A stretch of 64,000 nucleotides of DNA from Nocardia arthritidis (GCF_011801145.1 NZ_CP046172.1:3348001-3412000); one strand, 5' to 3'. Positions 47,527-57,350 are shown, counted from the first letter of the stretch. Notes: a model not told the origin generated them from the letters alone. Translations and numbers: made by a program.

Positions 47527-48654
47527 TCACCGCAGTAGTGTGCGCAGCCGGGCGCCGAGGTCGTCCCAGCGCCACTGCCGCTCGACCCAGGCCCGGCCCG
47601 CGGCGCCCATTTCGGCCGCCGCGTCGCGGTCGCTCAGAATGTCGATGATGGCCGCGGCGATCTGCGGAATCTTGCGGCCGTCCACCACCCGGCCGGTGCT
47701 GCCCTCGACAACGGTCTCCGGCGCGCCGCCGGAATTCCCGGCCACCACCGGCACACCCGTCGCGGACGCCTCGAGGTAGACGATGCCGAGCCCCTCCACG
47801 TCCAGTCCCGCGCCGCGGGTGCGGCACGGCATCGCGAAGACGTCGGCGATGGTGTGGTGGGCGGCCAGTTCGGCGGAGGCGACCCGTCCGGTGAACACCA
47901 CGCTGTCGGCGACGCCCGCGGCGGCCGCGAGCGCGTGCAGCTTCTCCTCGTACGGTCCGCCGCCCGCGATCACCAGCACCGCGCCGTCCACCCGCGCGCG
48001 AATTTCGCGCATCGCCATGATCAGCGCGTCCTGCCCCTTGCGCGGCACCAGCCGGGACAGGCACAGGATGGTCGGGCGGTCGCCGAGGCCGTACCGGGTG
48101 CGCAGCTCCGCGCGGGCCGCCGGATCGGGCCGGAAGACATCCGGATCGACGCCGGGCGGCAGATATTCGAGTCCGGCGGCGGGCCCGAAGGCCGATGCGA
48201 ACCGATTGCGCGTGTACTTGCTGACGTAGGTGACCACATCGGTGTTGTCGCCGATCGCCCGCAGCGCCTGCCGCGCGCCGGGCAGCATCGACCAGCCGAC
48301 CTCGTGCCCGTGCGTGCTGGCCAGGATGCGGTCGGCGCCGGCCCGGCGCAGCATGGGGGACAGCAGCGCCAGCGGTGCGGCCGCGCCGAACCACACCGTG
48401 TCGCAGTTCTCGCCGCGCAGCAGGCGGGTGGCCCGGCGCAGCACCAGCGGGGTCGGCAGCATCAGCGTGGTGGGGTGGCGGACCACCTGGAACTTCTGTT
48501 TGGCGTCGAACTTCAGATGGCTGTCGCCACGCCAGCGCGGGGCGTAGACCACCAGATCATCGGGCGGCAGCTGCGTCGCAAGGGCGTGCAGATACGACTG
48601 GATACCGCCCGGCCGCGGCGGGAAATCGTTGGTAACCAGCAAAGTTCGGGCCAT
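47527..48654 (-). CDS. pimB: GDP-mannose-dependent mannosyltransferase PimB'
   Basis: It adds the second mannose in phosphatidylinositol mannoside synthesis at the inner membrane face. 375 residues of GT-B/GT4 fold: NDFPPRPGGIQSYLHAL at the N-terminus, ASTHGHEVGW at about 115, RLVPRKGQD at about 205, and the GT4 E-x7-E region EGLGIVYLEASATGVPVVAG at about 287-306. ATG 48654 is chosen; the 16 residues before it look non-coding. Counterpart of Rv2188c. Confidence 0.96.
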   Translation of the reverse strand: MARTLLVTNDFPPRPGGIQSYLHALATQLPPDDLVVYAPRWRGDSHLKFDAKQKFQVVRHPTTLMLPTPLVLRRATRLLRGENCDTVWFGAAAPLALLSPMLRRAGADRILASTHGHEVGWSMLPGARQALRAIGDNTDVVTYVSKYTRNRFASAFGPAAGLEYLPPGVDPDVFRPDPAARAELRTRYGLGDRPTILCLSRLVPRKGQDALIMAMREIRARVDGAVLVIAGGGPYEEKLHALAAAAGVADSVVFTGRVASAELAAHHTIADVFAMPCRTRGAGLDVEGLGIVYLEASATGVPVVAGNSGGAPETVVEGSTGRVVDGRKIPQIAAAIIDILSDRDAAAEMGAAGRAWVERQWRWDDLGARLRTLLR

Positions 48655-48717
48655 GGGCAACAAAATACTGTGTCGTTGCCCGCCGCCGCCGAGCGCAGTC
48701 ACCCGGCGCGGGCGCGA

Positions 48718-49710
48718 TCAGCCGATCTGTCGCCGCAACCAGGCGCGCCAGTCGTTCACGAAGTCGGCGCGGCCGACGCCGAACGCATCGCGCAGTATCC
48801 GGTCCTCGCCCGCGGCGTCGACCTTGGCGGCGGCCACCCGGCGATACAGGTCCACCAGCTTCGGCTGGTCGTATTTCTCGGCCACGTATTCGCTCACCGA
48901 CCAGGCGCGCTCATAGGCGTAAGCGGCCTGCGCGCCGCCGAATTCGCGGTCGGTGGGCAGGTCCGCGGGGGTATCGCCATCGCGCAACCGCGCGGTGAGC
49001 GTCGGCGCGATATCGACGAAGCGATGCCCCTGCCCGTGCTGTGCGACGTAGTCGGCGAAACCCTCCAGCATCCACAGCGGCGCGCCGTCAGCGGTTTTCG
49101 CGCGGGCCGCGACATGGGTGAGCTCGTGCCGCAGCAGCGTGCGCAGACCCTCCGGCCCGACCCGGCGGCCGGATTCGGGGCTGAACACCACCCGCTGGCC
49201 CGTCGGCGTCGTGCCGGGTGCGAACGGATCGGCCACCGAGGCCGCGGCGATCTCGGTCGGCATATCCGCGCCGGCATGTACCAGCGCGGCGAATTCGGAT
49301 GGATTCGATGCGACGACCACCACCGTCGACTGAGCCCAGTCGGTGCCCCACACCTGGGTGACGGCATCGGTCGCGGCGCCGAGTTCGCCCTCCAGGACGG
49401 TCATCTCGCCGTCCTGCTGCGCATGCCCGACGACGATCGACTCCTTGCCGTCGCCGGTGGGCACCCGCCGGGCGACCAGCGCGCCGAACGGTTCCATGGT
49501 CCGGCGCACCGCGGCCAGCCGTGGATCGTCCGATTTGGCCTGCGCATAGCTTTCGACCGAGGCGGCCTGCGCCGCATTGGGTTTCGGCAGCACCGAATTC
49601 GGCAGCAGGATCAGCGCGCCGCAGACACCGGTCAGCGCGGTCACCATGCCGACGGTCAGACAGAACTGAAACCGTCCGCGGGCCGAAAGCCAGGCGCGAA
49701 ACCTACCCAT
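48718..49710 (-). CDS. Membrane-anchored HELTH zinc metallopeptidase-like protein
   Basis: 330 residues. A signal anchor (about 14-40) is followed by an extracytoplasmic domain with the gluzincin motif HELTH (195-199) and the downstream WMLEGFADYVAQH (glutamate ligand at about 218), as in peptidase-MA-like proteins. A putative cell-envelope protease. Its start lies six bases after the stop of the NlpC/P60 gene, so they are co-transcribed. Occupies the Rv2189c position. Confidence 0.9.
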   Translation of the reverse strand: MGRFRAWLSARGRFQFCLTVGMVTALTGVCGALILLPNSVLPKPNAAQAASVESYAQAKSDDPRLAAVRRTMEPFGALVARRVPTGDGKESIVVGHAQQDGEMTVLEGELGAATDAVTQVWGTDWAQSTVVVVASNPSEFAALVHAGADMPTEIAAASVADPFAPGTTPTGQRVVFSPESGRRVGPEGLRTLLRHELTHVAARAKTADGAPLWMLEGFADYVAQHGQGHRFVDIAPTLTARLRDGDTPADLPTDREFGGAQAAYAYERAWSVSEYVAEKYDQPKLVDLYRRVAAAKVDAAGEDRILRDAFGVGRADFVNDWRAWLRRQIG

Positions 49711-49716
49711 AGCCCA

Positions 49717-50784
49717 CTAGTATCGCCGAGCGGAATGGAACGGCGTCGAACCCAGTGGCGCGACCGCCACCGGAACGCCGAAGGTCGAGGCGTGCACCAT
49801 CAGGCCGTTGCCCGCGTAGATGCCGACATGCGAAATGTCGGAGTAGAAGAAGACCAGGTCGCCGGGTTGTAGTTGATCCCGCGGCACCGGGGTGCCGAAA
49901 TTGGCCTGCTGCGAACTGGTTCGGGGCACATCCTTGCCGACCTGCTTGTACGCCCACTGGACCAGACCCGAGCAGTCGAACTGGTTCGGGCCGGTGGCGC
50001 CCCAGACGTACGGGTCGCCGATGCGGGTGAGCGCGGCGGCCAGCGCGCTGGTGCCGCTGCCGGGCACCAGACCCTGCAGCAGGGTGTCGCGGTCGAAGCC
50101 GGGCGGGAACGGCGATCCGGCCAGCGTCGCCTTGTCCTGAGTGGACAGGCCGGTCCACGCCTGCACCACATTGGTGATCGCGGCGGATAGGTCGGTGCGC
50201 TTGCGTTCCAGATCGGCGCGCACCTCGTCGGCCTTGGCCGCGGCGGCCTTGGCGGCGTCGTCGGCGGTGCGGGCGATGTTCTCCGCGGCGGCCGCGGCGT
50301 CGGTGGCCTTCTTGTACTTGTCGACCTGATCGGCGGTTTGCGCGGAAAGCACGTCCAGCGTTGACATTTGGTCGAGCAGCTGCTGCGGGGAGTCGCTGAG
50401 CAGGACGGCGAAGAGTTTGTTGGTGCGTGCGCCCTGATAGGTCGCGATCGCGGTGCGGTCGATGACCGGCTGGTACTTGCGGACCTCGTCCTTGGCGAGT
50501 TCGACCGCCTTGGTGGCCGAGGCGAGTCTGCCGTCGGCGTCGCGCTGGATGGCGAGTTTGGCGTCGAGGTCGGCCTGCGCGTTGAGCATCTGCTGGTTGA
50601 GCTGCTCGGATTGCCGGGACAGGTCGATCATTCGCTGGATGGCGTCACTCGCGCTGGCCGGGGCGGGCATGGCCGCCGGATCGGCCCCGGCCGGACCGCC
50701 ACCGTAGAGGGTCGTGGCCAGCACCCCGGCCGCGAACATCGCTCCCACCAGACGATTCCTGCGCTGTCTTCGGTGACTCGTCAC
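49717..50784 (-). CDS. NlpC/P60 peptidoglycan hydrolase with coiled-coil region
   Basis: 355 residues, Rv2190c type. A signal peptide (about 10-40, ending AGADPAAM) is followed by a long coiled coil (about 50-210, heptads with DAAAAAENIARTADDAAKA) and the NlpC/P60 domain. The latter has the catalytic cysteine Cys271 in FDCSGLVQWAY and the histidine in SHVGIYAGNG (about 324), with a third polar residue in MVHAS. It cleaves D-Glu-mDAP stem peptide bonds. GTG 50784 is the start giving a proper signal peptide. Confidence 0.94.
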   Translation of the reverse strand: MTSHRRQRRNRLVGAMFAAGVLATTLYGGGPAGADPAAMPAPASASDAIQRMIDLSRQSEQLNQQMLNAQADLDAKLAIQRDADGRLASATKAVELAKDEVRKYQPVIDRTAIATYQGARTNKLFAVLLSDSPQQLLDQMSTLDVLSAQTADQVDKYKKATDAAAAAENIARTADDAAKAAAAKADEVRADLERKRTDLSAAITNVVQAWTGLSTQDKATLAGSPFPPGFDRDTLLQGLVPGSGTSALAAALTRIGDPYVWGATGPNQFDCSGLVQWAYKQVGKDVPRTSSQQANFGTPVPRDQLQPGDLVFFYSDISHVGIYAGNGLMVHASTFGVPVAVAPLGSTPFHSARRY

Positions 50785-50922
50785 GGCCTGCCGTGCCCCG
50801 TTCTCTCGTGTAGCGAATGCGACTCGAGTGCGAGGTTTGACAACCCCGCAACCCGGGAAGGTCTCAGTTAGGTTACGGAACAGCGTCGGTCCGTGTCCAG
50901 AGGACAACCGTTTCGAGACGAA

Positions 50923-50952
50923 GATCGGGCCGCGATAGCTCGCGGCCCGATC
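50923..50952 (-). terminator. Hairpin after the second NlpC/P60 gene
   Basis: Perfect 12-base arms (50923-50934, 50941-50952) with a 6-base loop, ten bases after the stop of the 189-residue gene. Confidence 0.8.
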
Positions 50953-50962
50953 GGAGATGATG

Positions 50963-51532
50963 TCAGAAGCGGCGCGCGCCCGCGAACGGCATCGAGGAAA
51001 TGGGCGAGACGTGCACCGGGCTGCCCGCGGTGGACGCGTGCACGACGTTGCCGTCGCCCGCGTACAGCGCGGAGTGGCTGCCGCCGTAGAACGAGACCAG
51101 GTCGCCGGGCTGCAGATCGTCCAGCGAGATGGGGGTGCCGGTGGCCAGCTGCTCGTCGCTGGTGCGGGGGAGTTCGCGACCCGCCTGGCGGTAAGACCAC
51201 TGGACGAGGCCCGAGCAGTCGAAGGCGTTCGGGCCCGCGGCGCCGTAGACGTACGGCGCGCCGACCTTGGTCATCGCGGCGTCGAGCGCGATCTGGCCGA
51301 GCGACTTCTTGGGCGCGGCGAACGGCGGCGGGGTGCCGGGCAGTTCGATGCCCGGGATGCCCTGCGGGATCTGGATCTCGTTCGGCACCTCGAAGGTTCC
51401 GACGCCGGGGATGGTCACCGGCTGGGCCGACGCGGGGGCTGCCGGAAGCAGGAACGCGCCGAGGGTGGCAGCGCCGACAGCTCCGAACGCAACGACTCGC
51501 TGCGCCTGTCGCTTGACGGTGTTGGTCGCCAT
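50963..51532 (-). CDS. Secreted NlpC/P60 peptidase, short form
   Basis: 189 residues: signal peptide (about 1-36, ending APASAQ), a proline-rich linker (PVTIPGVGTFEVPNE to PGTPPPFAAP) and an NlpC/P60 domain with Cys106 in FDCSGLVQWSY and the histidine in SHSALYAGDG (about 155). It lacks the coiled coil of its neighbour. The architecture resembles RipB/RipD-type envelope hydrolases. ATG 51532 gives the signal peptide. Confidence 0.93.
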   Translation of the reverse strand: MATNTVKRQAQRVVAFGAVGAATLGAFLLPAAPASAQPVTIPGVGTFEVPNEIQIPQGIPGIELPGTPPPFAAPKKSLGQIALDAAMTKVGAPYVYGAAGPNAFDCSGLVQWSYRQAGRELPRTSDEQLATGTPISLDDLQPGDLVSFYGGSHSALYAGDGNVVHASTAGSPVHVSPISSMPFAGARRF

Positions 51533-51683
51533 GATGCGGTACTTCCAATCTGCCCCGCGACGCCGCACCCGGTGGTGCGTCGGACTCCGCGAGGTCTCGA
51601 AAAGATTACGAACGCATCACGGTCATTTGTAAAGTCGCCGACTTGCGAAATGCCGATGGGCAACAAATTTGCACCGGATTAAA

Positions 51684-51699
51684 TGCGAGATATCTCACA
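51684..51699 (-). promoter_or_regulatory. Candidate CRP site upstream of the short NlpC/P60 gene
   Basis: On the minus strand, TGTGAGATATCTCGCA matches the mycobacterial CRP consensus TGTGA-N6-TCACA with one mismatch, and its centre is a perfect palindrome. It lies 152 bases upstream of the ATG in an AT-rich stretch. cAMP-CRP control of envelope hydrolase genes is known in M. tuberculosis (rpfA). Confidence 0.55.
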
Positions 51700-52093
51700 A
51701 CAAATAACGAAACGATAACTCCGGGTAACGAGCGCGGGCATCGGGGCGGCAACCGGGGCGGCGCGCCGAGCGATCCGGGGCCCGCGAATGATCATCGCGT
51801 GCGATGTTTCCCCAGCTCGTATCGCGCGTCATTGATGCTACCGGCCAGTTGGAAGGTATCCGTCCAGTCTGTTTTGTCGAGGCGCCGCAGCGGGCCGCTG
51901 GCACCGCCGTACCGGAATCCGGCGCATCCGGAGAATTGATGCATTTTCGACAATGATGTGAGCTGCGTCACTTTTGACAATGGAAGATCATTTCACGGGC
52001 AACGCGCGGAGAAACTCGTCGAACGATCCGGACAATCGTGGTGGCTTTTCCGTCGCCCGGTACCTGTCGTACCCGCGGCCTACGCTGCACGCC
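51700..52093. other. Divergent intergenic region, no gene seen
   Basis: No protein-like frame apart from the extended 5' part of the nuclease gene. The 51640-51720 part is notably AT-rich for this genome. No c-di-AMP (ydaO) riboswitch core was recognised, although that riboswitch often precedes NlpC/P60 genes in actinobacteria. Confidence 0.45.
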
Positions 52094-53947
52094 GTGTCCG
52101 TCCCCCATTCGGCCCGTCAGATGGCCTTCGACGATCTCGACACGCCCCTCTACGACACCACCTTCGTGGTCGTCGACCTGGAGACCACCGGGACCAGCCC
52201 GGGCGCCGACGCCATCACCGAGATCGGCGCCGTCAAGGTGCGCGGCGGCGAGGTGCTCGGCGAATTCGCCACCCTGGTGAACCCGGGACGGGCGATCCCG
52301 CCCGCGGTCGTGCACGTCACCGGCATCACCACCGCCATGGTGTGCGCGGCCCCGCGCATCGAGGCGGTGCTGCCCGGATTCCTGGAGTTCGCGTCCGGTG
52401 CGGTGCTCGTCGCGCACAACGCCCGCTTCGATATGGCCTTCCTGCGCGCCGCCGCGGCAGGCATGGATGCCGCATGGCCGAATCCGCAGGTGCTGTGCAC
52501 CGTGAAGCTGGCCCGGCGGGTACTCGGCCGGGACGAGGCCCCGACGGTGCGGCTCGGCGTGCTGGCCAGGGTGCTCGGCGCGGCCACCCAGCCGACGCAC
52601 CGCGCGCTCGACGACGCCAGGGCGACGGTCGACGTACTGCACGCGCTCATCGCGCGCGTCGGCAATCAGGGCGTGCACAGCCTGACCGAACTGCTCGACT
52701 ATCTGCCCGGCGTCACCTCCGGCCAGCGCGCCAAACGTGTTTTCGCACAGGATCTGCCGAGCGCGCCCGGCGTCTACCTGTTCCGAGGTCCGGCGGACGA
52801 GGTCCTCTACATCGGCACCGCGGTGAACCTGCGCCGCCGAGTGCGCAACTACTTCACCGGATCCGAGACCAGGGGCCGGATGAAGGAGATGGTCGCCCTG
52901 GCCACCCGCGTCGACCATGTGGTCTGCGCACACGGGCTGGAGGCGGGGGTGCGTGAGCTGCGCCTGCTCGTCGCGCATGCCCCGCCGTACAACCGCCGCT
53001 CCAAATTTCCCAAGCGCGGCTGGTGGATCACGCTCACCGAGGAGGCGTTCCCGCGCTTCGCCATCGTCCGCGGCCCGACCCGGGATGCCGTCGGGCCCTT
53101 CCCGTCCCGGCTGGACGCCACCGAAATCGCCGTCGTCATCGCCGAATTCACCGGGCTGCGGACCTGCACCACCCGCCTGCCCCGCGGCGGGCGACACGTC
53201 TGCCCGCCCGCGGTGGTCGGCGGCTGCCCGGCCGCGTCACCCACCGCTATTAATAGGGAGACATACGCGCCGGCGCCCGCGCTGGTCCGTGCCCTGTTCG
53301 CCGGACGATCCGACGCGCCGCTGCGAGCCATGTTCGACCGCATCGAAACCCACTCGCGGGCCGAGCATTTCGAGGCGGCCGCCCGGCTGCGCGACCGCAC
53401 CGCCGCCGTCGTCCGTGCCCTGTACCGCACCCAGCGACTCGCCGCGCTCGCCCGCATCGCCGAACTGATCGTCGCGCACCCGGACGGCGCGCGGGGCTGG
53501 GAGTTCTCCGTGATCCGATACGGACGGCTGGCGGGCGCTGGCGTCGCGCCGCGCGGCGTCCCGCCGATGGCCGTCGTCGAACAGATCGTCGCCGCGGCGG
53601 AAACGGTTGTCCCGGAAGGAGAGACATCGCTGCCCGATCTCGCGAGCGATCCGCCGGTGCGGACGGACTCGGCGACCGAGGATGCCTTCCGTCGTCGCGA
53701 TGACGACAAGGGCCCCATAGATATAGGCCCTATAGATAAGGACGCGATAGATAACGCTCCACCCTTGCGCGGCGCGTCGCCGGAGGAGGTCGGCCTGATC
53801 GCCCGCTGGTTGACGAAGCCCGGAGTGCGGATCGTCCGGACCAGCGAGGGCTATCGCGAGCCGATCTTCGGTGCGGCCCGGTGGCTCGGCTGGGCGGAGG
53901 TGGCGGCGCGGGCGCGATCGGGGGAGGCCGAATATCTCGACCATTAG
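52094..53947 (+). CDS. DEDDh exonuclease fused to GIY-YIG endonuclease domain
   Basis: 617 residues, Rv2191 type. The N-terminal DnaQ-like exonuclease (about 10-180) has [20 protein letters not shown] (Asp/Glu), [10 protein letters not shown] and [11 protein letters not shown] UvrC/Cho-like GIY-YIG domain (about 218-300) has APGVYLFRG and [19 protein letters not shown] UvrC-like region and a variable linker with ATA-rich repeats ([15 protein letters not shown]) follow. Likely DNA repair. GTG 52094 ([15 protein letters not shown]) is preferred; TTG 51974 would add 40 poorly protein-like residues. Confidence 0.9.
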   Translation: MSVPHSARQMAFDDLDTPLYDTTFVVVDLETTGTSPGADAITEIGAVKVRGGEVLGEFATLVNPGRAIPPAVVHVTGITTAMVCAAPRIEAVLPGFLEFASGAVLVAHNARFDMAFLRAAAAGMDAAWPNPQVLCTVKLARRVLGRDEAPTVRLGVLARVLGAATQPTHRALDDARATVDVLHALIARVGNQGVHSLTELLDYLPGVTSGQRAKRVFAQDLPSAPGVYLFRGPADEVLYIGTAVNLRRRVRNYFTGSETRGRMKEMVALATRVDHVVCAHGLEAGVRELRLLVAHAPPYNRRSKFPKRGWWITLTEEAFPRFAIVRGPTRDAVGPFPSRLDATEIAVVIAEFTGLRTCTTRLPRGGRHVCPPAVVGGCPAASPTAINRETYAPAPALVRALFAGRSDAPLRAMFDRIETHSRAEHFEAAARLRDRTAAVVRALYRTQRLAALARIAELIVAHPDGARGWEFSVIRYGRLAGAGVAPRGVPPMAVVEQIVAAAETVVPEGETSLPDLASDPPVRTDSATEDAFRRRDDDKGPIDIGPIDKDAIDNAPPLRGASPEEVGLIARWLTKPGVRIVRTSEGYREPIFGAARWLGWAEVAARARSGEAEYLDH

Positions 53948-53957
53948 GCTGACACCC

Positions 53958-54233
53958 ATGATTACCGCGATCGTCCTGATCCACGTCGAGAGTGCCCGCA
54001 TCCCGGAGACCGCCCAGGAGGTCGCCGACACCGAGGGCGTCGCCGAGGTCTACTCCTGCGCCGGCGATGTCGATCTGATCGCGATCGTGCGGGTCCGCGA
54101 CCATGCGGAGATCGCCGAGGTGGTGACCAACCGGATCGATCGGGTGAAGGGCGTTGTCCGCACCACCACCCACATCGCGTTCAAATCGTATTCACGATCG
54201 GATGTGGAGGCCGGATTCTCGTTGGGCGAGTGA
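53958..54233 (+). CDS. Stand-alone Lrp/AsnC ligand-binding (RAM) domain
   Basis: 91 residues: ITAIVLIHVESARIPETAQEV, GVAEVYSCAGDVDLIAIVRV and GVVRTTTHIAFKSYS form the RAM fold that binds amino acids, without any DNA-binding domain. It starts ten bases after the nuclease stop. Such proteins may sense amino acids or partner with full Lrp proteins. The close trpD gene makes aromatic amino acids a guess. Confidence 0.92.
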   Translation: MITAIVLIHVESARIPETAQEVADTEGVAEVYSCAGDVDLIAIVRVRDHAEIAEVVTNRIDRVKGVVRTTTHIAFKSYSRSDVEAGFSLGE

Positions 54234-54238
54234 ACGAT

Positions 54239-54274
54239 TCGGCCGCGGCGAACCCCTCCGGCCGCCGCGGCCGA
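54239..54274. terminator. Terminator between convergent genes
   Basis: Perfect 12-base arms TCGGCCGCGGCG (54239-54250) and CGCCGCGGCCGA (54263-54274), between the RAM-domain gene and the small secreted protein gene. Confidence 0.75.
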
Positions 54275-54278
54275 GCGT

Positions 54279-54572
54279 TCAACCGCCGATCACCACCGAT
54301 TTGCCGGTATAGCTGCCGGACGAACCGGCGGTGAGGATGCCGCTCGCGGAGCCGCCGCACTGACCGGTCGGATAGATGGTGATCACGCTGCCGGTGTCGT
54401 TCTGCATGAAATGCGTGCCGCCGCCGAGCAGAATGCATCCGGACGGGTCCGAATAGGTCACGCCGTCGATGATCAGATTTCCCTGAGCGGCCGCCGCGGC
54501 CGGTGCGCCGAGCACGATAGCGGCGAATACCGCTGGAAGGATCGGGATTCCGTACATCGCCGAGGAAGCCAT
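54279..54572 (-). CDS. Small secreted protein, second of a paralogous pair
   Basis: 97 residues with a signal peptide (MASSAMYGIPILPAVFAAIV to AAAAAQ) and a mature part of about 65 residues: LIIDGVTYSDPSGC, QNDTGSVITIY, a second Cys in TGQCGG, and SSGSYTGKS. It is clearly homologous to the upstream 94-residue gene. The ATG overlaps that gene's stop (TGATG), so they are coupled. ATG 54557 is an alternative start. Two cysteines suggest one disulfide. No known family; unknown role. Confidence 0.85.
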   Translation of the reverse strand: MASSAMYGIPILPAVFAAIVLGAPAAAAAQGNLIIDGVTYSDPSGCILLGGGTHFMQNDTGSVITIYPTGQCGGSASGILTAGSSGSYTGKSVVIGG

Positions 54573-54856
54573 CAGCCGACGAGCGCCGATTTGGCGGTGT
54601 ATGAACCGGAATCGCCGGGGGAGAGGATGGCGGTGGAGTCGCCGTCGCACTCGGCCTTGGTGTACAGGGTGATGACGCTGCCGGTGTTGTTCTGGATGTT
54701 GTACACATCGTCCGCGCCGAGGAAGACGCAGCCGGCCGGATCGGAGAAGGGGCTGCCGTTGACGATCAGGTCGCCACCCGCCGCATGCGCACCGGGTGCA
54801 CAGACCAGTGCCGCGACCGCGAAGCCGATCGGTACCGCATACATACTGCGCCGCAT
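54572..54856 (-). CDS. Small secreted protein, first of a paralogous pair
   Basis: 94 residues: signal peptide (MRRSMYAVPIGFAVAALVCA, cut after AHA at about 25) and a mature domain with LIVNGSPFSDPAGC, QNNTGSVITLY, KAECDG and DSGSYTAKSA. It shares about half of its mature residues with the downstream paralogue, including both cysteines and the TGSVIT motif. No family recognised. Confidence 0.87.
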   Translation of the reverse strand: MRRSMYAVPIGFAVAALVCAPGAHAAGGDLIVNGSPFSDPAGCVFLGADDVYNIQNNTGSVITLYTKAECDGDSTAILSPGDSGSYTAKSALVG

Positions 54857-54977
54857 CTCGTGCTCCTCACTCGTCGATGGGGTCGGCGCACGCCGGACGT
54901 CGAGCGGGCGCGCCGGATAACAAGATCAGCTTACGCGCATCTGACCAGCTGTTATGTGGTGTTGGCAGCTGAAGGGT

Positions 54978-56039
54978 TCAGCTGTCCCCGAGGGTGTTCG
55001 TCAGCGCGACCCAGCGCTCCAGCAGCGCGGCGGCCGCACCCGTATCGATCGCGCCCGCCGCGCGCTCGATGCCGCGCGCCAGCGCCTCGTGCACATCCTG
55101 CTCGAATTCGCCTGCGCCGCGCGACAGGTCGTAGGCGACGATGGCCGCCGCCGAATTCAGCAGCACCGCGTCCCGCACCGGACCCGCCTTCCCGGCGAGG
55201 ACGTCCCTGGCCACCTCCGCGTTGGTCGCCGCGTCCCCGCCGCGCAGCGCGGCCAACTCGACCCGGGGGATGCCGATGCGGGTCGGGTCGATGGTGGTCT
55301 CGCGGACCCGACCGCCGGAAACCACGAACGCGTCGGTGGTGGCGGAGGTGGTGATCTCGTCCAGCCCGTCGTTGCCGCGCACCACCAGCGCGCTGCTGCC
55401 GCGCTCGGCGAATACGCCCGCGATCACCGGAAGCAGTTCGGTGAACGCGCAGCCGATCAGCCCGGCCCTGGGCTGCGCCGGATTGGTCAGCGGGCCGAGC
55501 ACATTGAAGACGGTGGGGATGCCGATCTCCTTGCGCGCCTGCCCCGCGTATCGCAGCGCCGGATGGAACAGCGGCGCGAAGCAGAACCCGATTCCGGTCT
55601 CGCGCACACATCGGGCAACCGATTCCGGACCGAGCGCGAGCCGCACCCCGAGCGCCTCCAGCACATCGGCGCCGCCGCTCTTCGACGAGGCGGCCCTGTT
55701 CCCGTGTTTGACCACCGGCACCCCGGCCGCGGCGACCACGATCGAGGACATGGTGGAGATATTCACCGAGCCGGAGCGGTCGCCGCCGGTGCCGACGATA
55801 TCCACCGCGTCCCCGTCGATATGCACCAGCCTGGCGTGCCGCAGCATGCCGGTGGCCAGGCCGCGCAGTTCGGCCGGGGTCGGACCCTTGATCTTGATGG
55901 CGACGCCGAACGCGGCGATCTGCGCGGTGGTGGCGTTATCGGTGAAGATCTCGTTGATCACCCAGGCCGTATCCTCCGCGGCCAGATCGCGGCCGTCGGC
56001 CAGGGTCCCGAGCACCTGGGGCCAGCTGCGCACGCTCAT
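54978..56039 (-). CDS. trpD: Anthranilate phosphoribosyltransferase
   Basis: Second step of tryptophan synthesis, joining PRPP to anthranilate. The 353 residues carry [17 protein letters not shown] (PRPP pyrophosphate loop, about 79-95), [21 protein letters not shown] (about 108-128) and [12 protein letters not shown] (about 180). Other trp genes are absent here, as around M. tuberculosis Rv2192c. Confidence 0.97.
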   Translation of the reverse strand: MSVRSWPQVLGTLADGRDLAAEDTAWVINEIFTDNATTAQIAAFGVAIKIKGPTPAELRGLATGMLRHARLVHIDGDAVDIVGTGGDRSGSVNISTMSSIVVAAAGVPVVKHGNRAASSKSGGADVLEALGVRLALGPESVARCVRETGIGFCFAPLFHPALRYAGQARKEIGIPTVFNVLGPLTNPAQPRAGLIGCAFTELLPVIAGVFAERGSSALVVRGNDGLDEITTSATTDAFVVSGGRVRETTIDPTRIGIPRVELAALRGGDAATNAEVARDVLAGKAGPVRDAVLLNSAAAIVAYDLSRGAGEFEQDVHEALARGIERAAGAIDTGAAAALLERWVALTNTLGDS

Positions 56040-56093
56040 TGTCCACTTCTCCCGTCACCACTGGTTCGCGCACCAGTTCGTTCGCGAAGCAGC

Positions 56094-56507
56094 CTAGTGC
56101 GCGCTGCCGGGCTGTAGCGCGTCCCAGCCGTCCGCGACGCCGTCGTTGCGCTGCGCCAGACCGACCATCCTGGACCGCTCCTGCGCGCAGTGCAGCGCAT
56201 CGAGCAGCTGAACACGTTGCAGCAGAAGCCTTTTCAGTCCATCGCCGGCATCGGTAGGCGTCTCGGCCGCGGCGTAACCCTCCTGCGCGGCGATCGCGCA
56301 CACCTGCCCGACCCGTTCCGCCGGGATCCGCAGATGGTGGCGCAGCACCGCCGGCTCGTCCCGATTGAGAGCCGTCGCGCGGTCGAGTGCCGTTGAACAC
56401 GCCTCCGCGTCATCGAAACTCGCTACCACCACAACGAGATCGGCCCGGCCAGGATCGAGCGACACCTGATCGCTACGGCCGAGCAACCGTCGCAGCCAAC
56501 CCGCCAC
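56094..56507 (-). CDS. Conserved hypothetical protein
   Basis: 137 residues: [24 protein letters not shown], then [26 protein letters not shown] and a C-terminal helical part ([26 protein letters not shown]). The repeated beta-alpha pattern suggests a small alpha/beta sensor-like domain. No family recognised. It lies 54 bases before trpD on the same strand. Confidence 0.78.
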   Translation of the reverse strand: MAGWLRRLLGRSDQVSLDPGRADLVVVVASFDDAEACSTALDRATALNRDEPAVLRHHLRIPAERVGQVCAIAAQEGYAAAETPTDAGDGLKRLLLQRVQLLDALHCAQERSRMVGLAQRNDGVADGWDALQPGSAH

Positions 56508-56680
56508 CTTCGCCTCCTCATCTCAGCTTTTTCTCAACCTGGCCTGCCATGATCGCCTTCGGCCGCCCAACACGCCGACGCCCGAACGAGACCCCCTCTG
56601 TCCGTGGGTTTTCCGACACGGACGGACAAGTTTCGCACCCGGGTACTGCTGTCGTACTACGACGAGTCATACTTACCCCC

Positions 56681-57292
56681 GTGACGACCGCAGTAGGGAC
56701 CCCAGGATCGGCCATTACCCAGCGTGTGCACTCGCTGAACCGGCCCAACATGGTCAGCGTCGGTACCATCATCTGGCTGTCCAGCGAGTTGATGTTCTTC
56801 GCCGGCCTCTTCGCGATGTACTTCGTCGCGCGCGCCCAGGCCCATGGCAACTGGCCGCCGGAACCGACCGAGCTGAATATGAAGCTCGCCGTGCCGGTTA
56901 CCACCGTGCTGGTCGCATCGTCGTTCACCTGCCAGATGGGCGTGTTCGCCGCGGAGAAGGGCGACGTGTTCGGGCTGCGGCGCTGGTACGTCGTCACCCT
57001 GCTCATGGGTCTGTTCTTCGTCATCGGTCAGGGGACCGAATACCGCGCCCTGTACTCGGAGGGCACCTCGATCGCGAGCAGCTCGTACGGCTCGGTGTTC
57101 TTCATCACCACCGGCTTCCACGGCCTGCACGTCATCGGCGGTCTCATCGCGTTCGTGTTCCTGTTGATCCGCACCAAGGTCAGCAAGTTCACCCCGGCGC
57201 AGGCCACCGCGGCGATCGTCGTCTCCTACTACTGGCACTTCGTCGACATCGTGTGGATCGGGCTGTTCGCCACGATCTACTTCGTCCGCTGA
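56681..57292 (+). CDS. ctaE: Cytochrome c oxidase subunit III
   Basis: 203 residues with five membrane helices: [21 protein letters not shown] first, and a C-terminal [20 protein letters not shown] typical of subunit III. GTG 56681 ([22 protein letters not shown]) is the conserved start. It leads the ctaE-qcrC-qcrA-qcrB cluster, 58 bases before qcrC. Confidence 0.97.
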   Translation: MTTAVGTPGSAITQRVHSLNRPNMVSVGTIIWLSSELMFFAGLFAMYFVARAQAHGNWPPEPTELNMKLAVPVTTVLVASSFTCQMGVFAAEKGDVFGLRRWYVVTLLMGLFFVIGQGTEYRALYSEGTSIASSSYGSVFFITTGFHGLHVIGGLIAFVFLLIRTKVSKFTPAQATAAIVVSYYWHFVDIVWIGLFATIYFVR

Positions 57293-57350
57293 TTTCGCGC
57301 GGGCAACACACAGCACACAAGTCGGTTCCGTCTACTCCAAAGGGACACAG

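Noticed and set aside
51533..51760. c-di-AMP (ydaO) riboswitch before the NlpC/P60 gene
   Set aside because: The conserved GGGGAACC and GGGGTGAAT-type elements are absent.
53244..53264. Phage-promoter-like stretch (ATTAATAGGGAGA) inside the nuclease gene
   Set aside because: It is within coding sequence, lacks the rest of a T7-type promoter, and no phage genes are near.
56600..56632. Possible third copy of the 75-bp palindrome (GGACGGACAAG)
   Set aside because: Only the CGGACAA core matches; the arms and outer flanks are missing.
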